This document shows positions 6,569 through 13,919 of a stretch of DNA of 43,997 nt, piece after piece; within the stretch, counting starts at the first letter, position 1; every line of letters begins with the position of its first letter. Source of the stretch: an uncultured Clostridium sp. Lineage in GTDB: Bacteria; Bacillota; Clostridia; Clostridiales; Clostridiaceae. The position numbers were made by a program, and so were the translations under genes. The stretch is from the NCBI GenBank assembly GCA_902785295.1, contig CACZYK010000018.1, forward strand, positions 1 through 43,997, read 5' to 3'. Below the pieces are notes generated by a model. That model was not told where the DNA came from. It saw nothing but the letters and a program-made list of their open reading frames with translations, and made no database searches.

Positions 6569-8560
6569 TTAGTTTTTATTCTTCAGGTTTTTTTCATAAA
6601 TATATTTTTCTGATTGACTAAGTTCAGTTTTTCCATTTGCACCTATTTGCATAATCATTACTTCATCTTCATTATCTAATTCTTCATCTTCAACTTCTAA
6701 AAGTTCTTTATTAATAAATATAGTTTTTAGTTTTTTATCATTTATATAAACATTACTAAACTCAGTAAAGTTTTCACCCGCAACATATATATTTCCATTA
6801 GCTGTATATACTCTATCTATCTTTACATCTTCCACATCATATCTCATATTTGTAGGTTTAAATGGATTTGTTTTTCCATATATATATTGTTTTCCATAAA
6901 GCATATCATATTGTAACAGTCTTAATTCTTGTTGATAATCAGGTGCATTTTGGAATTGTTGATGATACTTTATTAAAGTTCCATTATGAATATCTAATCT
7001 ATTTGCAATCTCTGCTGATAATTGATAAGCAAATAAATCTTTATCTTGTTTTTCTAATTCAAAATTACTCCACATAATGTATTCTGTTTGATACATATCA
7101 CCATTAGTTAAAATTTCATCAGAAACTTGCTTTCCATCTATATGTAATGTTGGAAGATGGTCTCCATACATTACTAAAACTACATCTTCATCATAATTTG
7201 ATAATGTTTCTGTAAGTTCTTTTACAAACATATCCATTTCATGAATTTGATTAACATAATACTCAAAAGCATTTTTTTCTCCTTCATCTTCAATGCCATC
7301 AATTGTTATCTCTTGATTTTCATCTACAATTTTCTTTGGATATTCACCATGACCTTGTACTGATATGGTATATATATAATCTGGATTATCATCATATTTT
7401 AAGCATTTCATTATTTCTTCTGTTAAATATTTATCTTTAGCCCAATCTATAGGATTCATTTCGTATGCATTCATAAATTCTAATGAAGTAAAGGTATCAA
7501 AGCCTAAATTAGGGAATACAACATTTCTGCTATAAAAAGTTGACCTATTATTATGAATTGCATGAGTGCTATATCCTAAATCTTTTAAAGTGTAATTTAT
7601 ATTTTCACAAGTTTTCTTTTTAAGTATTGTTTTATATGGATACTCTCCAGTTCCAAAATAGTCTAAAGACATTCCTGTCATAATTTCAAATTCAGTATTT
7701 GCAGTACCTGCTCCATATCCTGGGACAGTTAAATATCCTGATGAATACTTATCTCTAAGTTCGGTAAATGTAGGGATTGGATTTTCAGAAAATGTTAACC
7801 CCTTTACATGACTAGGATCAAAGAATGATTCTAATTGAAGCATAATAACATTAACCTTAGAATTTTTAGTTTCTTCATTTTTAGTTTTTTCTTTTATTTC
7901 ATTAATACGATTTTCAGAATAATCTTTTGGTCTAGAAACCCCAGTATTTATAGCAGTGCTACAAAAGCTATAAGGAAATCCATATTCTAAATAGGCATTT
8001 GCTATATTTCCAAAGTAAATAGAAAGAACTCCTTGTTTTATTAATATAACAGTTGTCATTAAAAAGAAAGCAGTATATGCTATTATGCAAACTAAATTTC
8101 TTTTATATGATATTTTTTCACTTCTTCTTGGTGAATAAATAAACATCAATACTAAACATACTAACACTAAAATTAATCCTATTACTATTAAGGCTATTTG
8201 AAAACCATTAAGATATTTATTTAATATTGTTAATACATTAGATAACATTTTTAAATCAATATAAGTTAGAGGTGTTATTCTATTAGATAAAACTATAGCA
8301 TTTGTTGTTGCTAGTCCAATCCATATAATAGAAACCAAACTCACATAAAAAATTCGCCTTTTTAATAAAAATGCAAGCTGATATGTTGCAAATAAAATCA
8401 TAACACTATATACAAATATAAGTGGATTTCCAATTATATGATTTATAGCACCTTTAAGTCCACCTTCACTTAGTACTTCAATTATTATGGTAACCAAAAA
8501 TGAAGCTAATATTGTAAAAGCAATAGAACTATCTTCCATTTTCTTTATTAACTTTTTCAT
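6569..8560 (-). CDS. LTA synthase family protein (phosphoglycerol transferase)
   Basis: A 663-aa membrane enzyme. The first 200 residues hold about five transmembrane helices, followed by an extracellular sulfatase-fold domain. Recognisable parts are MLQLESFFD (metal ligand), GAGTANTEFE with the nucleophilic Thr, HNNRSTFYSRN, SVQGHGEYP and MYGDHLP. These match LtaS-type enzymes, which transfer glycerol phosphate from phosphatidylglycerol to build lipoteichoic acid. A C-terminal extension of about 100 residues (after YGKTNPFKP) looks like a small beta domain. The ATG at 8560 lies 5 bases after GGAGG; a longer TTG reading overlaps that site. The gene is monocistronic. The exact acceptor polymer cannot be told from sequence. 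Confidence 0.88.
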   Translation of the reverse strand: MKKLIKKMEDSSIAFTILASFLVTIIIEVLSEGGLKGAINHIIGNPLIFVYSVMILFATYQLAFLLKRRIFYVSLVSIIWIGLATTNAIVLSNRITPLTYIDLKMLSNVLTILNKYLNGFQIALIVIGLILVLVCLVLMFIYSPRRSEKISYKRNLVCIIAYTAFFLMTTVILIKQGVLSIYFGNIANAYLEYGFPYSFCSTAINTGVSRPKDYSENRINEIKEKTKNEETKNSKVNVIMLQLESFFDPSHVKGLTFSENPIPTFTELRDKYSSGYLTVPGYGAGTANTEFEIMTGMSLDYFGTGEYPYKTILKKKTCENINYTLKDLGYSTHAIHNNRSTFYSRNVVFPNLGFDTFTSLEFMNAYEMNPIDWAKDKYLTEEIMKCLKYDDNPDYIYTISVQGHGEYPKKIVDENQEITIDGIEDEGEKNAFEYYVNQIHEMDMFVKELTETLSNYDEDVVLVMYGDHLPTLHIDGKQVSDEILTNGDMYQTEYIMWSNFELEKQDKDLFAYQLSAEIANRLDIHNGTLIKYHQQFQNAPDYQQELRLLQYDMLYGKQYIYGKTNPFKPTNMRYDVEDVKIDRVYTANGNIYVAGENFTEFSNVYINDKKLKTIFINKELLEVEDEELDNEDEVMIMQIGANGKTELSQSEKYIYEKNLKNKN

Positions 8561-8680
8561 CTTTTCCTCCAATTTCTTAACTTTAAATAATAATTTATAA
8601 GTTTTAATATACCATATTATATAATAAAAACAATAAGTTTAAAATTTAATTAAGAAAAACTTCATACTTTAATATTATGA

Positions 8681-8947
8681 CTACCTTTTAGACATTTTAT
8701 CTATAAGAGATATTATTTCATCTATTTTATTTTCTTCATCTCCAGATTCAAAAGCTTCTTTAACACAATGATGCATATGCCCACGAATAACTTCTTTATT
8801 TGCTTTTCCTATAATAGATTCTACAGCTAAAAGTTGATTAGATATATCAATACAATATCTATCATCTTCTATCATCTTTAATATTCCATCAATTTGCCCC
8901 CTTGCAGTTTTTAATAATTGTGTTACTTTTGCTTTATCTGCTTTCAT
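8681..8947 (-). CDS. csoR: CsoR-family copper-sensing repressor
   Basis: An 88-aa all-helical repressor of the CsoR/RcnR family. C32, H57 and C61 reproduce the Cu(I) ligand triad of CsoR with exact spacing (25 and 4 residues), within RYCIDISNQLL and GHMHHCVKE. Cu(I) binding releases DNA in this family. It starts at ATG 8947, 23 bases after copA ends, so it is the second gene of a copper operon. A GC-rich operator-like repeat lies at the operon promoter, about 2.6 kb upstream, consistent with autoregulation of copA-csoR. Confidence 0.92.
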   Translation of the reverse strand: MKADKAKVTQLLKTARGQIDGILKMIEDDRYCIDISNQLLAVESIIGKANKEVIRGHMHHCVKEAFESGDEENKIDEIISLIDKMSKR

Positions 8948-8970
8948 ACCTTTCCCACCTTATATTTTAT

Positions 8971-9204
8971 TTATTTTCCAAATAATCCTTTTTTTTCTGA
9001 TACTGAAACGCCTGTAAATCCTGCATCATTAACAGCCTTTAGTAAAATATCATCATTTACTTCTTTTTCTAAAGTTACTATTGCAATTTTTTTCTTTAAA
9101 TTTACTTTTGCTTCTGATACTCCATCTAGTGATGATAATGCACCCTCCACCTTTGCCTGACAATGTGAACAATTCATTCCATCTACTCTTACTATTTTTT
9201 TCAT
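8971..9204 (-). other. possible internal start giving a free CopZ-like domain
   Basis: Within copA, in frame, ATG 9204 begins a 77-aa HMA domain (MKKIVRVDGMNCSHC). It is preceded by AAGGAG at about 9221-9216, 11 bases away. The linker before it is very acidic (FEEGEDEE). The sequence looks like a copZ gene with its own ribosome binding site fused onto copA. Whether this start is used is unknown; the purine-rich site may simply reflect the Glu-rich linker. Confidence 0.35.
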
Positions 9205-11457
9205 TTCTTCATCTTCTCCTTCTTCAAACTCTTCATTAATATTTTTATCATAAGCTTTAAAGAATCTTAACCTTAAAGCATTTAATACTACACATACTGA
9301 GCTTAAGCTCATAGCAAAAGCTCCAAACATAGGATTTAGCTTCCATCCTAAAATATTATAAAAAACCCCTGCTGCTAGTGGAATACCTATTGAATTATAA
9401 AAAAATGCCCAAAATAAGTTTTCTTTAATATTCTTTATAACAGCCTTACTAAGCTTAATTGTAGTTACCCCATCTAACAAATCACTTTTCATAAGCACAA
9501 TATCAGCAGATTCTATAGCAATATCAGTTCCTGCACCTATTGCAATTCCAACATCAGCTCTTGCTAAAGCTGGTGCATCATTTATTCCATCTCCAATCAT
9601 AGCTACTTTTTTTCCTCTCTCTTGTATTCTTCTTACTTCCTTTTCCTTATCTTGAGGAAGGACTTCTGCAATAGCTTTATCAATATTAAGTTCTTTTCTA
9701 ATAGCTTCTGCTGTCTTTTTATTATCTCCTGTTAGCATTACAACATCTATTCCCATATTTTTAAATTCTTTAATAGCCTTTTTGCTTGTTGATTTTATAG
9801 TATCAGCTACTGCAATTACTCCAAGTAATTTATTTTCATCAGAAAAATATAATGGTGTTTTACCTTTTTCCGCCAAATCATTACTTACTTCATATACACT
9901 TGAACAATCTATATCATTTTCTTTCATTAAAGATAAATTTCCTGCATAATAAACTTTTTTATTTATTTCTGCCCTAACTCCCTTTCCTGTAATGGAAATA
10001 AAATTATCTACTTTTAAAAAATTTATATTTTCCTTTTTTGCCCTTTCTATAATTGCCTCTGATAAAGGATGCTCTGAGGGTTTTTCTATAGAAGCTGCAA
10101 TTTTTAATAACTCATTTTCATTTATATCAGAGTTTACAATAATATCTGTAACCTTAGGCTTTCCCTCCGTTATTGTTCCTGTTTTATCTAGTACTACTGT
10201 TTGAATTGTGTGAGCAATTTCTAAAGCTTCTGCAGATTTTATGAGTATTCCATTTTCTGCTCCTTTTCCTGTTCCAACCATTATAGCTACTGGAGTTGCT
10301 AACCCTAATGCACATGGACAAGATATTACAAGTACTGCTATTCCTATAGATAATGAAAATTCAAAAGATTGCCCTACTATTAACCATATTATTGTTGAAA
10401 TTATTGATATTAAAATAACTATTGGTACAAAAATTCCACTTATTTTATCTGCTAATTTTGCTATTGGAGCTTTTGAGGAGCTTGCATCTTCTACTAAAGT
10501 TATTATTTGAGCAAGGGTTGTATCATCTCCAACTTTTTCTGCCTTAAACTTAAAATATCCATTTTTATTTATGGTTGCTGCAATAACCTTATCTCCAATA
10601 TTTTTTTCTACAGGAATACTTTCTCCAGTTATTGCAGATTGGTCTATAGAAGAACTTCCTTCAATTATAACTCCATCTACTGGTATACTTTCTCCTGGTT
10701 TTACTATAACAATATCACCTTTAATAACATCATCTATTGAAACTGTAATTTCTTTATTATCTTTTAATATATTAGCAGTTTTAGGCGCTAAGTTCATAAG
10801 TTTTGTTATTGCTTCTGAAGTTTTTCCCTTAGATTTTTTTTCTAAGTATTTTCCTAAATTTATAAGAGCAAGTATCATCGCTGCTGATTCAAAATATAAA
10901 TCCATATGATATTTTTCTACCAGCTTAAAATCTTGAACTCCAAGACCATATCCCATACGATATATAGCAAATATACCATATATCATTGCTGCTGATGAGC
11001 CTATTGCAATTAAAGTATCCATATTAGGAGAACCCTTAAATAAAGTTTTAAATCCAACTTGATAATATTTTCTATTTACATATACTATAACAAGTGCTAA
11101 TAAAAATTGAGTCATTCCATAAGAGATAGCATTTTCTAAAGGTAATCCTATCATATGTCCCATTGATATGTACATTAGAGGAATTAAAAAAATAAATGAA
11201 ATAATTAAACGCTTTTTCATTTCTTTAATTTCATCTTGTATGTTAATTTTATCATTAATTTTTACTTCATTTTTATTAAATATACTTGCTCCATATCCAG
11301 CAGAAGTAACTGCTTCAATTATTTTATTTTCATTAGATATTTCTTCATCATAATCAACAATCATACTATTTGTAAGCAAATTTACATTAACAGAATTTAT
11401 TCCTTCAAGCTTTTTCACTGCTTTTTCTACACTAGCTGAACAAGCTGAGCAAGTCAT
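8971..11457 (-). CDS. copA: copper-translocating P1B-type ATPase with N- and C-terminal HMA domains
   Basis: An 828-aa reading from ATG 11457. It has an N-terminal HMA motif MTCSACS, transmembrane segments, the GESIPVEK actuator motif, the ISCPCALGLATP metal-site helix, DKTGT phosphorylation site, SEHPLSEA, GDGINDAPAL, and the last transmembrane pair. It also has a second HMA domain at residues 752-828 (GMNCSHC) resembling the chaperone CopZ. The architecture identifies a Cu(I) exporter. The start is abnormal: ATG 11457 has no usable ribosome binding site. The ATG with a good AAGGAAGG site at 11486..11484 is out of frame and meets a stop after 8 codons. One extra A in the six-A run at 11475-11480 would restore MNKKIYNVIGMTCSACS. 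The gene is therefore frameshifted at its first domain, or the base call is wrong. It is co-transcribed with csoR. Confidence 0.9.
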   Translation of the reverse strand: MTCSACSASVEKAVKKLEGINSVNVNLLTNSMIVDYDEEISNENKIIEAVTSAGYGASIFNKNEVKINDKINIQDEIKEMKKRLIISFIFLIPLMYISMGHMIGLPLENAISYGMTQFLLALVIVYVNRKYYQVGFKTLFKGSPNMDTLIAIGSSAAMIYGIFAIYRMGYGLGVQDFKLVEKYHMDLYFESAAMILALINLGKYLEKKSKGKTSEAITKLMNLAPKTANILKDNKEITVSIDDVIKGDIVIVKPGESIPVDGVIIEGSSSIDQSAITGESIPVEKNIGDKVIAATINKNGYFKFKAEKVGDDTTLAQIITLVEDASSSKAPIAKLADKISGIFVPIVILISIISTIIWLIVGQSFEFSLSIGIAVLVISCPCALGLATPVAIMVGTGKGAENGILIKSAEALEIAHTIQTVVLDKTGTITEGKPKVTDIIVNSDINENELLKIAASIEKPSEHPLSEAIIERAKKENINFLKVDNFISITGKGVRAEINKKVYYAGNLSLMKENDIDCSSVYEVSNDLAEKGKTPLYFSDENKLLGVIAVADTIKSTSKKAIKEFKNMGIDVVMLTGDNKKTAEAIRKELNIDKAIAEVLPQDKEKEVRRIQERGKKVAMIGDGINDAPALARADVGIAIGAGTDIAIESADIVLMKSDLLDGVTTIKLSKAVIKNIKENLFWAFFYNSIGIPLAAGVFYNILGWKLNPMFGAFAMSLSSVCVVLNALRLRFFKAYDKNINEEFEEGEDEEMKKIVRVDGMNCSHCQAKVEGALSSLDGVSEAKVNLKKKIAIVTLEKEVNDDILLKAVNDAGFTGVSVSEKKGLFGK

Positions 11458-11502
11458 TCCTATAACATTATAAATTTTTTATTCATAATTTCACCTTCCT
11501 TC

Positions 11503-11528
11503 TATCCCCCTCCCCTATGGGATGTATA
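11503..11528. promoter_or_regulatory. candidate CsoR operator
   Basis: On the minus strand ATCCCATAGGGGAGGGGGAT is an imperfect GC-rich inverted repeat in very AT-rich surroundings. It resembles known CsoR sites of the TACCC-n-GGGTA type and overlaps the expected transcription start of copA-csoR. The csoR gene in the same operon supports the assignment. Confidence 0.7.
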
Positions 11529-11531
11529 TTA

Positions 11532-11560
11532 AATATAACACTTTTATTTTTCTTTTTCAA
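11532..11560 (-). promoter_or_regulatory. copA-csoR promoter
   Basis: On the minus strand TTGAAA (11560..11555), a 17-base spacer and TATATT (11537..11532) give a good sigma-A promoter. The predicted start near 11525 lies inside the candidate CsoR operator, so bound repressor would block polymerase. Confidence 0.65.
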
Positions 11561-11728
11561 TATATATCTTTATCTATTTTCTATTTAATATACATAAATG
11601 TTAATTGTTTGTTAGTTTTTTCTCTATGTTAGCTCCAAATCAATACAAAATTTAAATAAAATTTCTTCACAGTATAAAAAATTAGAATATCTATATTATT
11701 TGCTAATTCAAAATTAAGACAAAGCAAT
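11561..11728. other. spacer between copA promoter and amt terminator
   Basis: No ORF, RNA gene or repeat could be supported here. Confidence 0.5.
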
Positions 11729-11772
11729 AAAAGCCACCTTAAATAGAATTTCTTCTACTTAAAATGGCTTTT
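11729..11772 (-). terminator. terminator of amt
   Basis: Arms AAAAGCCACCTTAAATAGAA and TTCTACTTAAAATGGCTTTT form a long hairpin with two small mismatches. On the minus strand it sits 16 bases after the amt stop and is followed by a T-rich segment. Confidence 0.8.
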
Positions 11773-11788
11773 AATTTTTTAGTTTTAA

Positions 11789-13465
11789 TTATTCAACATC
11801 TTGTAATGCTGCAAATCCTTCTTCTCCAGTACGAACTTTTATTACATTTTCAATGTTGTAAACAAATATCTTACCATCTCCAATGTGTCCAGTATAAAGA
11901 ACTTTCTTAGCAGTTTCAACTACTGTGTCAACAGGTACTTTACTTACTACTATTTCTACTTTAATCTTAGGTAATAAGCTCATTTCAACCTCAACACCTC
12001 TGTAGTATTCTGTGCTACCCTTTTGAACACCACATCCAAGTACATGAACAACAGTCATACCAGTAACTCCTATATTGTTCATTGCTTGTTTTAAAGCTTC
12101 AAACTTGCTTTCTTTAGCTATTATTACAATCTTCTTAATTGGTGGCTCTCCATCTACTGCTTTAACATCTGACTTTTTAGTAGCAGCAACTACCTTTTCT
12201 ACTGGTACTGCTTTTTCTACTGGAACAATCTTCTCCTTAGCAACAATTGTTTCAGGAATAGTTGAATCTAAAGCTGGCATAAAGTCTGCATAAGAACTTG
12301 CTAAACCATGTTCCACCTTGTCTAATCCAGCAATTTCTTCTTCTGCTGGTACACGAAGACCTATAGTGTTTTTAATTACTAAAAATACTATTGTCATTGT
12401 TACTGCAACCCAAGCAATTACTGATACAACACCTAAACATTGAATTCCTAAGAAGTGGAATCCTCCACCATAAAATACGCCATCTTCTAATGCAAAGAAA
12501 CCTGTTAATATAGTACCCATAGCACCACACATACCATGAACTCCTACAGCACCAACTGGGTCATCTATTTTTAATACCTTATCAACAAATTCTATACCAA
12601 AAGTTACTATAAATGCTGCAATTAATCCTATGAAGAATGCTCCAACTGGGGAAACTAAATCACAACCTGCTGTTATTGCAACTAGTCCTGCTAAAGAACC
12701 ATTTAATGTCATTGAAACATCTGGTTTACCATATCTAACCCAAGTAAGTAACATTGTTGCTACTGTTGCTGTTGCTGCTGCCATGTCTCCTGTTGCTGAA
12801 ACAGTTGAACATCCATTAAATCCAAACCAACAGAACCAAAGAATAAATACTCCTAAAGCTCCTAATGTTAAGCTATGACCTGGAATAGCTCTTGGCTTTC
12901 CATTTTTATCATACTTTCCAATACGAGGTCCAAGTATTTTAGCACCTATTAATGCTGCTACACCACCAACCATGTGAACTGCTGTTGAACCAGCAAAATC
13001 ATGGAATCCTCTTTGTGAAAGCCATCCGCCTCCCCATATCCAGTGACCTGATATAGGATATACAACTAAGCTTATAATTAAGCTATATATACAATATGAA
13101 GAGAACTTAGTTCTTTCTGCCATAGCACCAGAAACTATTGTTGCTGCTGTTGCACAGAAAACTGTTTGGAAAATTATATATACTGGAAGTGGAAAAGTTA
13201 ATCCTAAGTGTGAATAATCACCTCTTATTAATAAATCTATTGTTCCAATAAATCCATTTCCTTCTCCCATAAGAAGTCCAAAACCAATTACCCAAAATGC
13301 TAAAGTACCAATAGCAAAGTCCATCAAATTCTTCATTATAATGTTACCTGCATTCTTTGCTCTAGTAAACCCTGTTTCTACCATAGCAAAACCTGCTTGC
13401 ATGAAGAATACCAATACTGCTCCCAACAATACCCATATGGTATCTACTGATGAAAATTGTTCCAT
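11789..13465 (-). CDS. amt: ammonium transporter fused to a PII (GlnB-like) domain
   Basis: A 558-aa protein. Residues 1-400 are an Amt/MEP channel with eleven predicted helices and signatures GFAMVETGFTRAKN, SGHWIWGGGW, GSTAVHMVGG, FGFNGCSTV and GAVGVHGMCGAMG (pore histidines). A linker at about 400-443 has a short VPVEK repeat. Residues 444-558 are a PII domain (GVTGMTVVHVLGCGVQKG, then TGHIGDGKIFVYNIENVIKVRTGEEG). PII proteins normally act separately to plug the channel; here the sensor is covalently attached. The residue equivalent to the uridylylated Y51 of E. coli GlnB is Val493 (YYRGVEVEMSLLPK). Control by uridylylation is therefore unlikely, and effector binding (ATP/ADP, 2-oxoglutarate) is more probable. 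ATG 13465 follows AAGGGGG. It is preceded by an unusual structured region. Confidence 0.92.
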   Translation of the reverse strand: MEQFSSVDTIWVLLGAVLVFFMQAGFAMVETGFTRAKNAGNIIMKNLMDFAIGTLAFWVIGFGLLMGEGNGFIGTIDLLIRGDYSHLGLTFPLPVYIIFQTVFCATAATIVSGAMAERTKFSSYCIYSLIISLVVYPISGHWIWGGGWLSQRGFHDFAGSTAVHMVGGVAALIGAKILGPRIGKYDKNGKPRAIPGHSLTLGALGVFILWFCWFGFNGCSTVSATGDMAAATATVATMLLTWVRYGKPDVSMTLNGSLAGLVAITAGCDLVSPVGAFFIGLIAAFIVTFGIEFVDKVLKIDDPVGAVGVHGMCGAMGTILTGFFALEDGVFYGGGFHFLGIQCLGVVSVIAWVAVTMTIVFLVIKNTIGLRVPAEEEIAGLDKVEHGLASSYADFMPALDSTIPETIVAKEKIVPVEKAVPVEKVVAATKKSDVKAVDGEPPIKKIVIIAKESKFEALKQAMNNIGVTGMTVVHVLGCGVQKGSTEYYRGVEVEMSLLPKIKVEIVVSKVPVDTVVETAKKVLYTGHIGDGKIFVYNIENVIKVRTGEEGFAALQDVE

Positions 13466-13551
13466 AGAAATTCCCCCTTAAAAATAAAAAATAGACCTAT
13501 ATTTTATTTTGAACTTAAATACTTATATAAAAATTAAGCTCTAAATAGAAT

Positions 13552-13767
13552 ACACGCCTTTGTGTAAAGTTTTGCTTACTAACAAGCACTAATGTTTTGT
13601 CAGTCTAAGGGAGTGACTGTAAACCAAAATACCAAAATACTCAAAGAGGATTAATAAACATTAGTGCCCCTAGTAAACCTATAATTAAAATGAATGATAG
13701 CTGTGTTATTAAACACTCCCTTAACACAAAAGGCGCTGTAGGAATTTTTTAATCCTACAGCGCCTTT
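13552..13767. ncRNA. candidate structured RNA with interlocking stems and a kissing loop
   Basis: Perfect complementary segments were found. A 12-bp stem is 13586-13597 with 13656-13667. Hairpin CAGTC/GACTG is at 13601-13605/13615-13619. Hairpin TGTGTTA/TAACACA is at 13702-13708/13722-13728. The loops of the two hairpins are complementary over 10 bases (13606-13615 with 13714-13723). The segment 13555-13565 (CGCCTTTGTGT) can also pair with 13724-13735 and close the whole element. A 15-bp hairpin (13729-13743/13753-13767) ends it. Read on plus, it is a ~210-base RNA ending in a terminator. Read on minus, it is the amt 5' leader behind a consensus promoter. I cannot match it to a known RNA class, and strand is undecided. 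Confidence 0.5.
13729..13767. terminator. strong GC-rich hairpin, probably a bidirectional terminator
   Basis: Fifteen-base arms around GGCGCTGTAGG with a 9-base A/T loop and T-rich bases on either side (CCTTTTG on minus, CCTTTGCTGTTT on plus). It could terminate the pyruvate-kinase-like operon on minus or a plus-strand RNA. Confidence 0.6.
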
Positions 13768-13782
13768 GCTGTTTATGCTTAT

Positions 13783-13811
13783 ATAATATGCTAAATTAGT
13801 TTTTTTGTCAA
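13783..13811 (-). promoter_or_regulatory. consensus promoter reading toward amt
   Basis: On the minus strand TTGACA (13811..13806), exactly 17 bases, then TATTAT (13788..13783). The predicted start near 13776 would give a leader of about 310 bases that begins with the GC-rich hairpin and contains the interlocking stems. Confidence 0.6.
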
Positions 13812-13818
13812 TATATTT

Positions 13819-13917
13819 TCACGAAAATACCTTAAAAGTTTTATACAAAATATATATTAATATAACTCCTAACGAAATCCATAATAACATTAAAATATAT
13901 GTTTTATTTTTCTTCAT
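13819..13917 (-). CDS. 32-aa single-span membrane peptide
   Basis: A short ORF starts with ATG 13917, two bases after the stop of the pyruvate-kinase-like gene. It encodes MKKNKTY, a hydrophobic helix of about 18 residues (ILMLLWISLGVILIYILY) and a short basic tail. The positively charged N-terminus and the helix look like a small membrane protein. AGGAG lies about 18 bases upstream, which is far, so translation would rely on coupling to the preceding gene. No family recognised. Confidence 0.45.
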   Translation of the reverse strand: MKKNKTYILMLLWISLGVILIYILYKTFKVFS

Positions 13918-13919
13918 AA

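Noticed and set aside
10507-10909. Plus-strand ORFs antisense to copA
   Set aside because: Frames opposite a long coding gene with no ribosome binding site or recognisable product.
13552-13735. MITE or IS200-like element with imperfect terminal repeats
   Set aside because: The ends (ACACGCCTTTGTGT and ACAGCGCCTTTTGTGT) are similar, but no target duplication or second copy is seen in the window. Kept as an alternative to the RNA explanation only.
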